This document shows positions 54,688-64,000 of a DNA stretch of 64,000 nucleotides, piece after piece. Below the pieces are notes generated by a model that was not told the DNA's origin, ran no database searches, and saw nothing but the letters and a program-made list of their open reading frames with translations. Numbering within the stretch: position 1 is the stretch's first letter; every line of letters starts with the position of its first letter. Origin of the DNA: Nereocystis luetkeana. Taxonomy: Eukaryota; Sar; Phaeophyceae; Laminariales; Laminariaceae. Made by a program: the position numbers and the translations under genes. The stretch covers positions 11,479,260 to 11,543,259 of the forward strand of contig JARUPZ010000005.1 of assembly GCA_031213475.1 (NCBI GenBank), written 5' to 3'.

Positions 54688-56870
54688 GGAGCTGTTGACC
54701 CCCGCGTCGCCCTCTCCGTCTGCGGTTGTATACGCACTCAGCATCTCCAGCGCTGTGAGCATCCGGGTCTCCACCTCCGTGGTAGGCTCGTGGCCTGCCG
54801 CATACCTGCGAGGGTAGTGACCGTAGGGTACCACGGCTTCATCATGCGAAAAGCGACATCCTTTTCGTGACGAGTTTTTGTTCTCGTGGGGGCATGGCGA
54901 CCCGCGCGCGTGGAAAAAGCAGATCTTTCTGCGGCGAAGGGCGTTGATGATTACGCTGTCCTCCGCTTCTTGGCTCGGCAGCTCATCATCCTCCTCGGAA
55001 GTGTCATTTTCCTCTCGGTCCCTTTTCCTCCAGCGGTCATTTCTACCCCCCCTGCGACTAACGAACGGGGTCCCATGCGCCCCTGGGGTGGATGCGCGTA
55101 TATTGGAAAACGCCGCGAGGGGCTGGGGCCTGTCGGTCGTTTTATCTTCCTCCTCCTCCTCGTCCTCGTCGTCGAGCCCGTAACCCGCAGCTCCTAGCGC
55201 CGCGCATGCGCTGTCTCGGATAGCTTCCAGGTTCTTCCTCCAAACCCTGGTCGACTCTCTGGCGGGAAGTCGGTCTCCTCCTCGCCGCTCCTCCCTTTTC
55301 GGAAGTTCGCTCCGCGTGCCCCTTGTCATGGGCAACCTGTGACTTTGTGAGAGAGCTGCTACACTGTCCCTCTTACGCCCACCCGGCGCCGAGGCTATGG
55401 GGTATCGGTTGCATCTGGTGAGAAGGGCTTTAACCAGGCGGTCGAATATGCCGTGGGCCACTCGCCCGCGAGCCACCATGTACGCCGATAATGGCTTGCC
55501 GGCGTGCACATGCATAGGCGTAAGCTGCTGCTTGATTTCCGTGCCGATCTGGACTAGGAGAGCCTCCAACCCATTTCGGTCCGATTCGCTGGTGAAGAAA
55601 AGGTTCACCGCTCGCTCGCACAACTCCGAGACGTGTTTGCCCGCCACGTACCTCCAGAAGTACTGTTCCTCCGATGCGTGCGGCTTCGTCTCGTCTGCGG
55701 TTACCGCGCGCATGTGCAGCACCAGCCGCCGAGCCGCCGCCATCCATGACTCCCCTTGTATGAGGGTCATCTCTTCTAGCGCTACCTCAGCCCTTTTTTG
55801 AGCTTGCCCGGAGGGGGCTACTTCCGCCACGAGTATCCTGCACCACTCCGTCACCGTGACCTCCTCAAATGGCACCTGGCAAAATCCTCCTTCCACGAGT
55901 GGGACTTCTATGTACGTGTGCGGGCGAATCATGTCCCGCGTCGCCAGAGTGTCGGCGATTAGCTTTGTGAAACATTCCACCCGTCTCGGCGTCAAGGTGT
56001 TGGCTCGGGGCCGTCTTGGGTTAATCTCGCCCGCCGACTCTACGTCTACTGGCATTGTCCATACCGACCCCTGAACCGATGCCATGGTCTTCGCCAGCTT
56101 GTCGGCGAACCAAACAGGATCACTTCGCCACGAGAGTTGGCCCCGAGGATCAGCGAACAGCCCCACGAAAGCATCCTGGCCCTTGGGGACCCCCATGTCC
56201 GCCATAATCTTGGTGACCACTCGTTGTTCCTCCTTCGGATTGCTGTCCGTTGCCCCTAGGTGTTGGGCGGGGAAGGGTGGTCCCCAGTGGGCCTCCCCCG
56301 AGGTCGGCGTTGTAGTGCCTAGACTTGGTTGCCAAACCCTTGGTGCCGGTCGCAAAAAGTGCCCGGCTCCGTGTTGGGCGCCGTACAGTGTGGTGGCTGC
56401 CGGCAGGTGTGACCCCTGCGTGGGTGGAGCTACCGTGCTGGCATACTCCCCCCCCCGGTTGCTCCCCTCCACGAGCCCCGGTTGTTGCTGTACCTGCATC
56501 GGCCCGGCCGGCGGCTGCTGGAACGGATGTGTGAGTGGAAGCTGCTGTGGGAATGCCTCCGGAACTCGATGCCCCACCCTCTGCTGATGGTGTTGCACTT
56601 CGATCGGGAGCGTCGGCGGTCGCTGCTGCTGTTGCGGCTGCGGATGCTGGTCCTGCTTCTGGTGCTGCTGCTGTTGCGGCAGCGGCTGCTGCTGCTGGTA
56701 CTGCTGCTGCTGGTACTGCTGCTGTTGTTGCTGCTGTGTCTGTTGCCGTTGCTGCTGATGCTGGTACTGCTGCTGTTGTGGCTGGTGCTGTTGCTGGTAC
56801 TGCGGCGCCTGCTGCTGCTGTGGCGACTGCTGCTGTTGCTGGTACTGCGGCGCCTGCTGCTGCTGTTGTG

Positions 56871-56903
<33 letters not shown>

Positions 56904-57426
56904 CTTGCTGCTGTAGCTGCCCTTGCTGCTGTTGTTGCTGGTGCTGCGGCGACTGCTGCTGTTGCGGCTGCTGCTGTTGCTGTTGCGGTTGCTGCTGCTG
57001 CTGCTGCTGTTGCTGCTGTTGCTGCTGTTGCTGTTGCTGTTGCATGGCTGGCTGATGATGATACAGCTGCTGCGCCTGACGCGGTTCCTCCTCCTCCTCC
57101 TGCTGGGGCGACTGTTGCCGCTCCCTCCGCGGCGGCGGCGATAGCCCTGATTGCCCCCGTCCCCCGGGTTCCCTGTGCCGCGCTCGGTTGCTGGTACTGC
57201 GGGTGCGCTTCCGCATGGCGCTCCGGCGGCTGTTGTCGCTACTGCGACTGCGGCTCCGCCTGCCCCTGCGACTGTGGCTCCGCCTGTGTGTGCGGGGCCC
57301 CTGGCGTTCATGGCCGCGACCGCCCTTATCCCGGTCGCTCTTGCCGTGGCGGCGTCCCCGTTCGCCCCGCGCGCGGCGGGCTGGGCTCCGGGAGCGGCTA
57401 TTGCGACCATAATAGCGAATATCCAT
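54685..57426 (-). CDS. Gypsy Gag with RS-rich N-terminus, polyQ and CCCH-like finger
   Basis: 913 residues from ATG at 57426. Residues 1-100 are Arg/Ser-rich (SRSRSPARR, RRSRSRSS), like SR proteins. About residues 118-275 are glutamine-rich (CAG codons, seen as CTG on the plus strand). The central and C-terminal half is capsid-like with no strong by-eye motif. Near the end, Cys 836, Cys 845, Cys 857 and His 861 form a C-x8-C-x11-C-x3-H pattern that resembles a CCCH RNA-binding finger instead of the usual retroviral CCHC knuckle. Gag would package element RNA. The frame is intact. Confidence 0.85.
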
Positions 57427-59084
57427 TTGTCCGCCCTTCCCCTTTTCTTCACCCTTTTGTTTGTCCCCGTTCTAATGTCTTGGTTGTTTTTGGTTTCTTT
57501 GTTGTTGTTGTTGTTTTGTTTTTTTTTTTTGCTTTTGCTTTCTCTCTTCTTTTCTCTTGTTTTTTTGTTTTTTGGCTGTTTCCCTATCGCACGATCGAGT
57601 GGGCTGAGCGAAGTAGCGCGAGGGTCGTGGGGCGGAGCGGGGGCAGGCGGAAACAAAAGGAACGAAAATGAAAATCGACTTCGGAACGGCTTACGTGGGG
57701 CCGCTCGACCGACCCGCGACAGACCCGTGTAACCCCCTCCTACAATACCGCGACGCCGGACGTGGCAGAATGGAGTGATGATGCGTGTTGAAAATAAAAC
57801 TCAAGAGCCCTGCCGGGGAAAACGGGTGTCACGTCAAGGGTCTCTCACGTGTCCGAGAGAAACCCCGAACGGTGCGCTTGAGGGGGAACCGGTCGGTGTG
57901 GAGCCGTAATTAAATCCACCAAACAAAAAAAAAACCGTCGCTGCGTGGGCCAGACAGAAAATTCGGGAGTCCTGCTATTCATAGAGATACCCCCTCGCTA
58001 CGCCATCGCATCGAGAGTCACACGTGAGTTGGAGAACCGCCGCCCAAGTCGTAACGAGCGTGAGGACGGGAAAAAAAATTTTCGAGAGTCACGCCTGAGG
58101 TGAAGAACGGCCGCAAAGAAAAAAACGAACGAGATGCGCGGGGCCGACAAGAAAAATCGGGAGTCCCGCCTGGGGCGAAGAATGGTCGTGAAAAAAAAAA
58201 CTTCGCGAGTTACGCCTGAGGCGCAGGCCGGCCGCCGAAATCGTCGAGATGTGTACGAGAAAAAAAATTGAGAGGCACGCCGGCGGTGCGGAACTGTCGC
58301 AACAAAGAATCCTAAAGGTGCGCGCGGGCGAGAAAAAAAAATCGCGAGTCACGCCTGAGGGGAACCGGCCGCAGAAAAAAACGACGAGATATGCGGGGCC
58401 GAAAACAAAAATACATCGAGGGTCGCGCCTAAGGCGAAGAACGGCCGCCAAAACGAGTTACATCTGAGGCGAAGGCCGAGAGAAGCCAAAACAAAATCGC
58501 CTGCGGGGAACCGGCCGCCAGAAAATATCAGACGAGATGTGCGGGGCCGAAGGAAAAAAGAAATCGAGGGTCAGGACGGCGAGGTTCGTGGCTATGTTTT
58601 TTCGGTTCTTCCGTATCGCGAGTCTGTGCTACCGAGGTGGTGGCTACCTGCCGTGACTACTGCTGTCTCCTGATACACTATGCATGGTCACTGCTGTAAA
58701 CAGCAGTAATGCTACAAGAATATATGTACTCTATCGTAGCTTCTACGTGTATCCCTCGCCGCTGGTACCCCTCAGACTCCATCATCTCGGACAGAACTCG
58801 GGGCTCGATACTTGGCCACCCATCAGATTCCATCCCGGAGAAGCTCGGGCAGAGACACTGATCCCACCCAGGGAAAACTCGGGCCCCGATGTTTGGGCCT
58901 CATTCCGCCCGAGAGGACTCTCGGGCCCAGTTATTCGGGCCCTCGTTCCGCCCGGGAGAAAACTCGGGCCCAAGTGCTCGGGGCCAAACAAATTCCCTGG
59001 GTACCGATCTCTCGTGTCCCCGCCAGAGCTCATGACCTTGCGCTCCAATCTCCCCCTCTCTCTGTCATCGGCCTGGGTTCATCA
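57427..59084 (-). other. Gypsy leader (5' untranslated) with repeated motifs
   Basis: This 1.66-kb stretch between the 5' LTR and gag is unusually long. It holds about eight degenerate copies of GAGTCACGCCTGAGGCGAAG and CGGCCGC with A-rich spacers (58010-58520), and a second group of CTCGGGCC-containing repeats (58790-59000). It probably includes the primer-binding site next to the LTR (TGATGAACCCAGG on the minus strand), though I cannot match that to a tRNA. The repeats may serve packaging, translation or structure; this is inference. Confidence 0.6.
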
Positions 59085-59624
59085 TGTTACAGCTGCCTCC
59101 TCCTGTGTACCGCTATCGGCTCGGTCTCACCTCGATAGCCAGCTGTTGTCGTTCGTTGAGAGAGTCCTTCTGGGGATTTCCTCCTTTCCTCGGTCCTGAA
59201 TCCTCTCTGGCCACGGGGTGGCCAGACGCCACGCGGGTTGAGTGTTGGTATTACTCAGCAGGTGTGACGCGTGGTTAACAGACAGGCACGTGATAGGCGA
59301 TAATCATGCACGGTGTGTGAACAGGATATGGTTTGACTTGTTTCTTTCGTTCTTTGGTGGGATTGACTAAACCCCAGGTAGGGCCACAGAGCACCCGTAT
59401 CGACCAACAGCCGATACGGGGTTTCCATGACCCAGACAATGGCCTCCCCCGCCGGGGACACTCCATTGTATACCTACATCGATATGACAGCGAGCCATCC
59501 TACGGCTTTACCGCTGCCTTACACGATGCACCCTCCGTGCGCCACTGGTCAGGTCAGTCGACGTACATCACAGAATACCCTGTCGCCCCCCTGGGCGACT
59601 CCTGGAGCCCGTAGCGCTGCAACA
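59085..59624 (-). repeat. Gypsy 5' LTR
   Basis: 540 bases. It would provide the promoter for minus-strand transcription of the element. Almost identical to 48743-49281 (two substitutions and one indel seen). Confidence 0.95.
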
Positions 59625-59628
59625 CTAT

Positions 59629-59985
59629 AACCAACTTTTTTTCCGTACAGTTGCCGTTGTTGTTTGCAGCCTGCGTTTCTTTCCACTCCGAGACAGTTGT
59701 CTACCGCCGCTGCTGCTGTTGTTGACACGATAACAGACAGGCGTTAAGTACACCGCTGGTGCTGTTGTTGTTGACACGATAACAGACAGGCGTTGAGTAC
59801 ACTCACACGTTTCCATGTTTTATGCTGCTGCTGCCGACTCTGCCGTCGCCGTCTCTGCCGCGAAAAAAGACGTAAGGGTTTGCCAACATCATTCATCGCA
59901 GCTCATTCCTATTTACCTTCAGTGCTTTCTGCCTGTACAGCGCACGCCAACGCGTATTTTCGAAACTGTTTTTCAAGGTGTTTTT
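59629..59985. other. Right flank of the Gypsy insertion, CTG/GTT-rich
   Basis: GCCGTTGTTGTTTGCAGCCTGCGTT followed by TCTACCGCCGCTGCTGCTG (59650-59720) is a diverged copy of 48258-48330. The Gypsy element therefore landed in a region that already contained this repeat. A 45-base direct repeat (GACACGATAACAGACAGGCG, twice within 59724-59800) follows. No gene. Confidence 0.5.
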
Positions 59986-61701
59986 GCCAAAATCAGGTAT
60001 ATCTGGCCACTTTTCAGACAAAATCAGTTACATTCTGAAAACAAGTACAAAACACACCCCAGGAGCGCTGCTATTGTCCAGGCTGACATCGTAACTGATT
60101 TTGCTAGAAAAGGCCAACTTATCTAAAGACCTATGCCAATGGTACAGCGAAGTTGCAATAAAAAGTTTGAATTTCAAAGATACCCGTCAAAAAAATCAGA
60201 ACACGCTTCCTATGGGCCACCTAAAAAAAAAAAAAGTTCCTAACTTTTGGAAAAGCCCGAAAAAAGCAAATCTGGGGCCGATGTTGGGCCAACATCGGCT
60301 TGAAAAAAACTCAGGCCGATCTTTGGTTTGAAGCGGCGAGATTCCGAGTCCTCGACAGGCATCGATCAACAAAACCAACGATTGCGTCACGAATTATGAA
60401 CGGAGTGCGCTTGTTAGGGGCTCCGACCCACCCTAAGGTCACCGTCTTCACACCATGGCCGGTGTCATGTAGCGGGAGCTGACCAGGCGTGTGATAAAGA
60501 AACATTTGGCCGCTGGTTTGCACAAAACAGAAGACAACACTTCTCCATCCGTCTCGAATGGCAAAAAATAGACTTCTTTCAGGTTTGAGAGGATACCGTA
60601 GGACGCCGCCGGCAAGCACTCGCCCCCTAGACCATGGATCCGCCTGATATCTTCGAGGCCGTCATCTATACTCGTTGGGCTTGCCAGATACCGAGTGGGT
60701 TGGCCGTGGGCTGAGTCTATGTCGAGATCGAGCGTCGATCGTCGCACGAGCTGGTTTCGATCACCGTGTTGACAATTAATTTGCGACCAGAAAAACACAA
60801 AATGCGCCGCCTGCAGCCGTTGGGGAAAAAAACAAACCAAATAAAACATTTTTCTCTTTTTTCCCCACAGCGGCGGTACGAGAAAAAATTCGGCTGTTTT
60901 TTTAAAGCCATATATTTGAAAAAAAACTTTTCAACTTCGCGTTTCCATTGGCATAGGTCTTAATAATACCAGTTTTTTTTCTACTCTCTCTAGCTTTCAA
61001 CTGATTTTGGCCAAGTTTGAACCAATCAGAGGGGCCACATATGTACACTGTTGTTTCTCTCCGTATGCGTCTGCCCTCCCTCGATTGAAATTCTTGTGCA
61101 TTACGCAACGTATAAACTCTGTACTCGCACGTACACGTTGTACGTCAAAGTACGTATCTACATAAATATGCGTACATGAGTATGCAGGTTTCGCTTTTTT
61201 GTCTTCTTTAGGATGTGCGACGTGCTTCCGTTATTGAATAGTTGTTGTGTCCTACTGCCGCTGCTTTGTTGTTTTCTATGGTCACAGCGGTCCATACATC
61301 ACCATGGTCTTTATCTGCACCACCCCGCGTCGAGTTTGTCTCAGGTTTGGTACGGCAAGATAATTTCGTGCCGAGCTGGCAGTTCCGCGAGAACGGTCAA
61401 GAAGATTTAAGCTGTCAACGGTGGGGGTGGGCCAGAGGAAATACTCTTCTTGGCGCCCCCGCCGTCGCAGAACAAACGAAGCCTATTAACAGTGACTCTC
61501 TGCAGGTCAAAGTGAAGCCCGTGGTATCTACACCCTAAATAAAACTAAACGACTTAGATTTTGGAGGCCATATATATATGGAACGCTTCTTTTTTTACCC
61601 GACTTTCATGGACAGAACACCGCTCGTGGCGCGCGTTTTTTACTTGGTTTTAGTATACACCTGATTTTGGCTCAAACGGATCAGGTATAACCGATTTTGG
61701 C
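59986..61701. mobile_element. TIR element with GCCAAAATC ends (1.7 kb)
   Basis: The outer ends GCCAAAATCAGGTATATCTG (59986) and, inverted, GCCAAAATCGGTTATACCTG (ending 61701) are imperfect inverted repeats. Similar AAAATCAG/CTGATTTT motifs recur near both ends (60018, 60090, 61000 and 61665), like subterminal repeats. Partial copies lie at 29480-29700 and 31745-32040. A Harbinger-like element sits inside. No transposase is visible. An open frame at 61242-61538 is unidentified. Confidence 0.45.
60127..60960 (-). mobile_element. PIF/Harbinger-like insertion with an unidentified ORF
   Basis: Perfect 16-base terminal inverted repeats (AGACCTATGCCAATGG), extended imperfectly to about 50 bases, flanked on both sides by TAA (60124-60126 and 60961-60963). 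A 3-bp TWA target duplication is the Harbinger signature. The related block at 31745-32040 lacks the insertion. The minus strand is open over 60448-60849 (NQLVRRSTLDLDIDSAH, AASYGILSNLKEVYFLPF), coding-like but not a recognised transposase. It may be a captured or degenerate host or accessory gene. Confidence 0.6.
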
Positions 61702-61824
61702 ATTTGCCTTTTTCAAAGTCTTCGTCAACTAAACTCATACCAGGTAAAATGTTTGTATTCAACACGTCTTACATGTATGTCTCCTTTGTGCTGTCGGTTT
61801 GTTGTCTATAATTTATGTTTGCAG

Positions 61825-62040
61825 GTCCGTAATGATTGTGTCTACTGCAACGGAACTATCAAGGACAACGGCATCTTGATCGGCCTGTGCAAGCCCCCCC
61901 TGCACTTCTCGGGCTCCAAGCACTCCAGGAAGCTCTTCATCGCCCACGACGAGCAAGTTCAGGGCGAACGCCACGCGAAGTTCGGCGAATGGGCTCGGGT
62001 GGAACTGGAGAAAAGCACCGCCAAGCGGGAAGCCTGTGTC
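61825..62040 (+). CDS. Candidate conserved exon, unidentified protein
   Basis: Preceded by a pyrimidine-containing TTTATGTTTGCAG splice acceptor at 61812-61824. The frame VRNDCVYCNGTIKDNGILIG and on through HARKFGEW-like residues has strong G/C preference at third codon positions, unlike the surrounding DNA. CVYCNG and a later cysteine and histidines could bind metal. The 3' border near 62040 (ACVGR, GTCGGTC) is a guess. I do not recognise the family. It may be one exon of an intron-rich host gene. Confidence 0.4.
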
Positions 62041-62798
62041 GGTCGATCTCCTCGGTTCGGGCTCGGAATAGATCTTCGTACTTTAGGAGTCTGTTCTCGT
62101 GTCTATCATGATTTTCCGGTACAGCACCATACACAGTTGATCTGCTTTTGGTCTGCACCTGGGGTGCGAATATAGAGGTGTTCGCGGGCGTCTCGTTGCA
62201 GCTTACGCCTGCGTCTATAATATTTCCCTACTTTCAGCAAACATCCGTTGTGCGTGTACTTGCAAGTCTGTCAGGGGGTACTTTAAGTTCAAGCGTGGGG
62301 AGCGGACTGGTTCATGTTTTTTCGGCGGGGGTTTCTTCACCTAAGAAGAGTGTCAGCTTTAGCATCGCCTCCATCACGCTAGTAGTGCCTTGGCGAGTGC
62401 CAAGGTCTAACTGACTTTTGTGCATCCTCTTTAGGTTTCGTTGCCAACGAAAGATCCTGTTTTTTTCAATATACCTTGGGTGTTTGCCAGGGTGCTGATT
62501 CCGTTGATATTAGCGACATTCGCGTTGTTTGCGAGGGAATTTTTGCTACTACTTACTCATGTCGCTTCGACTTCTTTGCGTTTGACGCCGGCCCCGGGCC
62601 CACTGCAACGCTTGGTTGAAGACATTTTTTCATTGAGGAATTCCTGTCGTTTTATAGTTGGTTTGGGCGTCCGCCAAAGGTTTCGTTCGTTGTCGAACCG
62701 TTACGTGTCGCAGGACATGTGTCGACTGGCGCTGGGATTCGTTGAGCAAGTGCTTACTGTCGAAGTTGCATATCACGCTCATGTCGCCTTCATATATC
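62041..62798. other. No supportable gene; possibly intronic
   Basis: AT/GC-mixed sequence with pyrimidine tracts and AG ends, for example CATCCTCTTTAG at 62423-62434, that could be splice acceptors. No second exon with coding character was found. A hydrophobic open frame at 62441-62818 has no recognisable motif. Confidence 0.35.
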
Positions 62799-63095
62799 AT
62801 AACAGCTGTAATATATAATTACTACCTGCTTTTTCGGTCAATAGAACTGCTCTCTTGCGTCACCCTCATCTATCTGCGTGTTCCACTAGTACTTTCCATA
62901 TACTCATACATACTTGGTTGTCAACAGGTGTACATTTGAGCTATTGCCCCAACTGCAGTACATACTGCAATAATTATTATTGATTGGTGGAATAGTTCAA
63001 ACCAACCCACCAAAAACGCATTTCGGCAAGAAGAGTCTTCTTACACGCTACGCTCATTCATGCTACTCCGTAGGGAAAACTTGTATAGATATATA
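62799..63095 (+). repeat. Left arm of a large terminal inverted repeat
   Basis: About 295 bases starting ATAACAGCTGTAAT. They are matched in inverted orientation by 63722-64000 at roughly 85 percent by eye. Shared landmarks are CTCTTGCGTCACCCTCAT, GCCCCAACTGCAG, CCAACCCACCAAA and AGAAGAGTCTTCTT. The two arms enclose about 0.63 kb containing a SINE. This is probably a foldback-type DNA element. Confidence 0.65.
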
Positions 63096-63392
63096 TACAT
63101 AGCGCGAACATGTGACTGGCTATAATTGACTGTGTATTCTGCCTGGTTACCTCTCGTGCGGTCCCGATGGAGCGCAAAAATAATTGAGAAAACATTGTTT
63201 GCTGGTACCTCTCACGCGGTCGTGATGGGGCGCAGATTATTAATACGTGCGCATTGGTCCCTGACGGAACAGCACAATAAAGAATAAAAAATAAAATACA
63301 ATACGTCATCCGTCAGAAAATGTGATCAGGCATCATATATATCTATAAGAAGAGTGAAATTCAGCCTGTATGTCACCGGACAGGTACATGCA

Positions 63393-63712
63393 GCCGGTCG
63401 CCTCGGTGGTTCAAGTGGTTATCCTCGAATTCTACTTGAGCCCAGGTGTGTCGGACATTTAACTTTATTTGCAAAAACAATCATATAAAGGATTCAATTG
63501 TTGAGAGCGCCTTGCAGCGTGGGTAGGCACAATTCGATGCGAGTCGACGAGGGAAGAAAAGGCTGAATTTTTCTCGCGATAAAAATAAAAGCACGTCCTG
63601 TAGCGGGAAGGGGGTAGGAGAGCCTGCTATGTGACCACGGATCTGAGTTACGAGTTGGAAGGAGAGAGAGAAGATGTGTGAAGATAATAAGTGGGATGAG
63701 CAAAAAACAAAA
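63393..63712 (+). mobile_element. tRNA-derived SINE inside the foldback element
   Basis: Starts with the tRNA-like head (GGTCGCCTCGGTGGTTCAAG, A box intact). The B-box region is damaged: TGAGCCCAGGTGTGTCGG, with bases deleted. The full body and an A-rich tail follow. Diverged from the copies at 24 and 30 kb, so it is older or inactive. Confidence 0.7.
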
Positions 63713-63721
63713 AAATATATA

Positions 63722-64000
63722 TACAAGTTTTCCCTCTGGAGTAGCATGAGCGTAGCGTGAAAGAAGACTCTTCTTACCGAAATACGTATTTGGTGGGTTG
63801 GTTTGGACTATTTCACCAATAATTGCAGTTAGTTGTGTGTGCTGCAGTTGGGGCAATATCTCAAATGTACCTGTTAATAACCAAATATGAATTAGTATAA
63901 GGAAAATAGGAGTGGAACATGCAAATGAGGGTGACGCAAGAGAGAAGCTCTAATGACCGAAAAAACAGGTAGTAATTATGTATTACAGCTGTTCTGTTAT
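63722..64000 (-). repeat. Right arm of a large terminal inverted repeat (cut by window end)
   Basis: Inverted partner of 62799-63095. The match runs to within a few bases of the window end (TTACAGCTGTTCTGTTAT), so the element boundary and any target duplication on this side lie at or beyond 64000. Confidence 0.65.

Larger units (their letters stand above)
48743..59624 (-). mobile_element. Ty3/Gypsy LTR retrotransposon (10.9 kb), young
   Basis: On the minus strand: 5' LTR (59624-59085), long leader, gag, in-frame TGA, pol (protease, reverse transcriptase, RNase H, integrase), polypurine tract, 3' LTR (49281-48743). LTR ends are TGTT...AACA. CTAT lies on both outer flanks (48739-48742 and 59625-59628), giving a 4-bp target duplication; ACTAT is also possible if the LTR end is shifted by one. 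The two LTRs show only about two substitutions and one single-base indel over 540 bp. The long ORFs are intact, so this is a very recent and possibly active insertion. Confidence 0.95.

Noticed and set aside
56430-57671. Long open frames on both strands over the polyQ part of the Gypsy gag
   Set aside because: CAG/CTG repeats keep all frames open. Only the minus-strand frame from 57426 continues into recognisable Gag and Pol.
59085-59624. LTR-internal open frames as a small gene
   Set aside because: They occur identically in both LTRs only because the LTRs are copies; no domain or coding bias.

Overview
This window looks like repeat-dominated nuclear DNA of a eukaryote, most likely a photosynthetic stramenopile such as a brown alga (moderate to low confidence). 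The reasons are the mix of transposable-element classes, sparse and intron-like coding traces, balanced base composition and short interstitial TTAGGG arrays. There is no operon structure, rRNA or true tRNA gene, and no complete host gene. Almost everything that can be named is a mobile element or a relic of one.

Layout from left to right. 1-3.8 kb: anonymous DNA with a small foldback, a CATAGT-type MITE, an (AAC)n-tailed repeat end and an 85-bp palindrome. 3.85-7.30 kb: a non-autonomous hAT-like element (16-bp identical ends, degenerate 8-bp target duplication) with a nested (AAC)n-tailed repeat, here called R1, and a telomere-like tract. 9.42-10.5 kb: a four-unit satellite of about 290 bp per unit. 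12.1-16.9 kb: a LINE on the minus strand with one long endonuclease-reverse transcriptase ORF and a 0.9-kb 3' UTR ending in (AC)n. At least seven 5'-truncated copies and several tail scraps of that 3' UTR lie between 7.6 and 33.5 kb. 20-33 kb is a nest of these copies with tRNA-derived SINEs, R1 copies and MITEs, and insertion order can be read directly from interrupted copies. Three short host-like exon fragments (21.6-21.9, 24.8-25.0 and 61.8-62.0 kb) are the only non-mobile coding candidates.

33.83-41.19 kb is a complete Ty1/Copia insertion: two LTRs of about 286 bp, 5-bp target duplication GTTCA, and the domain order Gag, protease, integrase, reverse transcriptase, RNase H. It carries two in-frame stops and a frameshift that coincides with a telomere-like micro-insertion. 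43.1-47.0 kb is a higher-order tandem array whose 13 or so units share a small conserved hairpin. 48.74-59.62 kb is a very young Ty3/Gypsy insertion on the minus strand: 540-bp LTRs that are almost identical, gag and pol in one frame separated by a single TGA, a CCCH-like finger in Gag, a WLDD reverse-transcriptase motif and chromo-like plus Tudor-like C-terminal modules. 59.99-61.70 kb is a TIR element containing a Harbinger-like insertion, and the window ends in a large inverted repeat (62.8-64.0 kb).

Functionally, the autonomous elements (LINE, Copia, Gypsy) encode their own copying machinery. The truncated LINE copies, SINEs and TIR elements are dependent on such enzymes. The most interesting points are the organisation of the young Gypsy element, aromatic-residue changes in both LTR reverse transcriptases, TTAGGG tracts inserted into identifiable repeats, a shared LINE truncation point, the hairpin-cored array and strong over-representation of the 9-mer TACCAGGTA.
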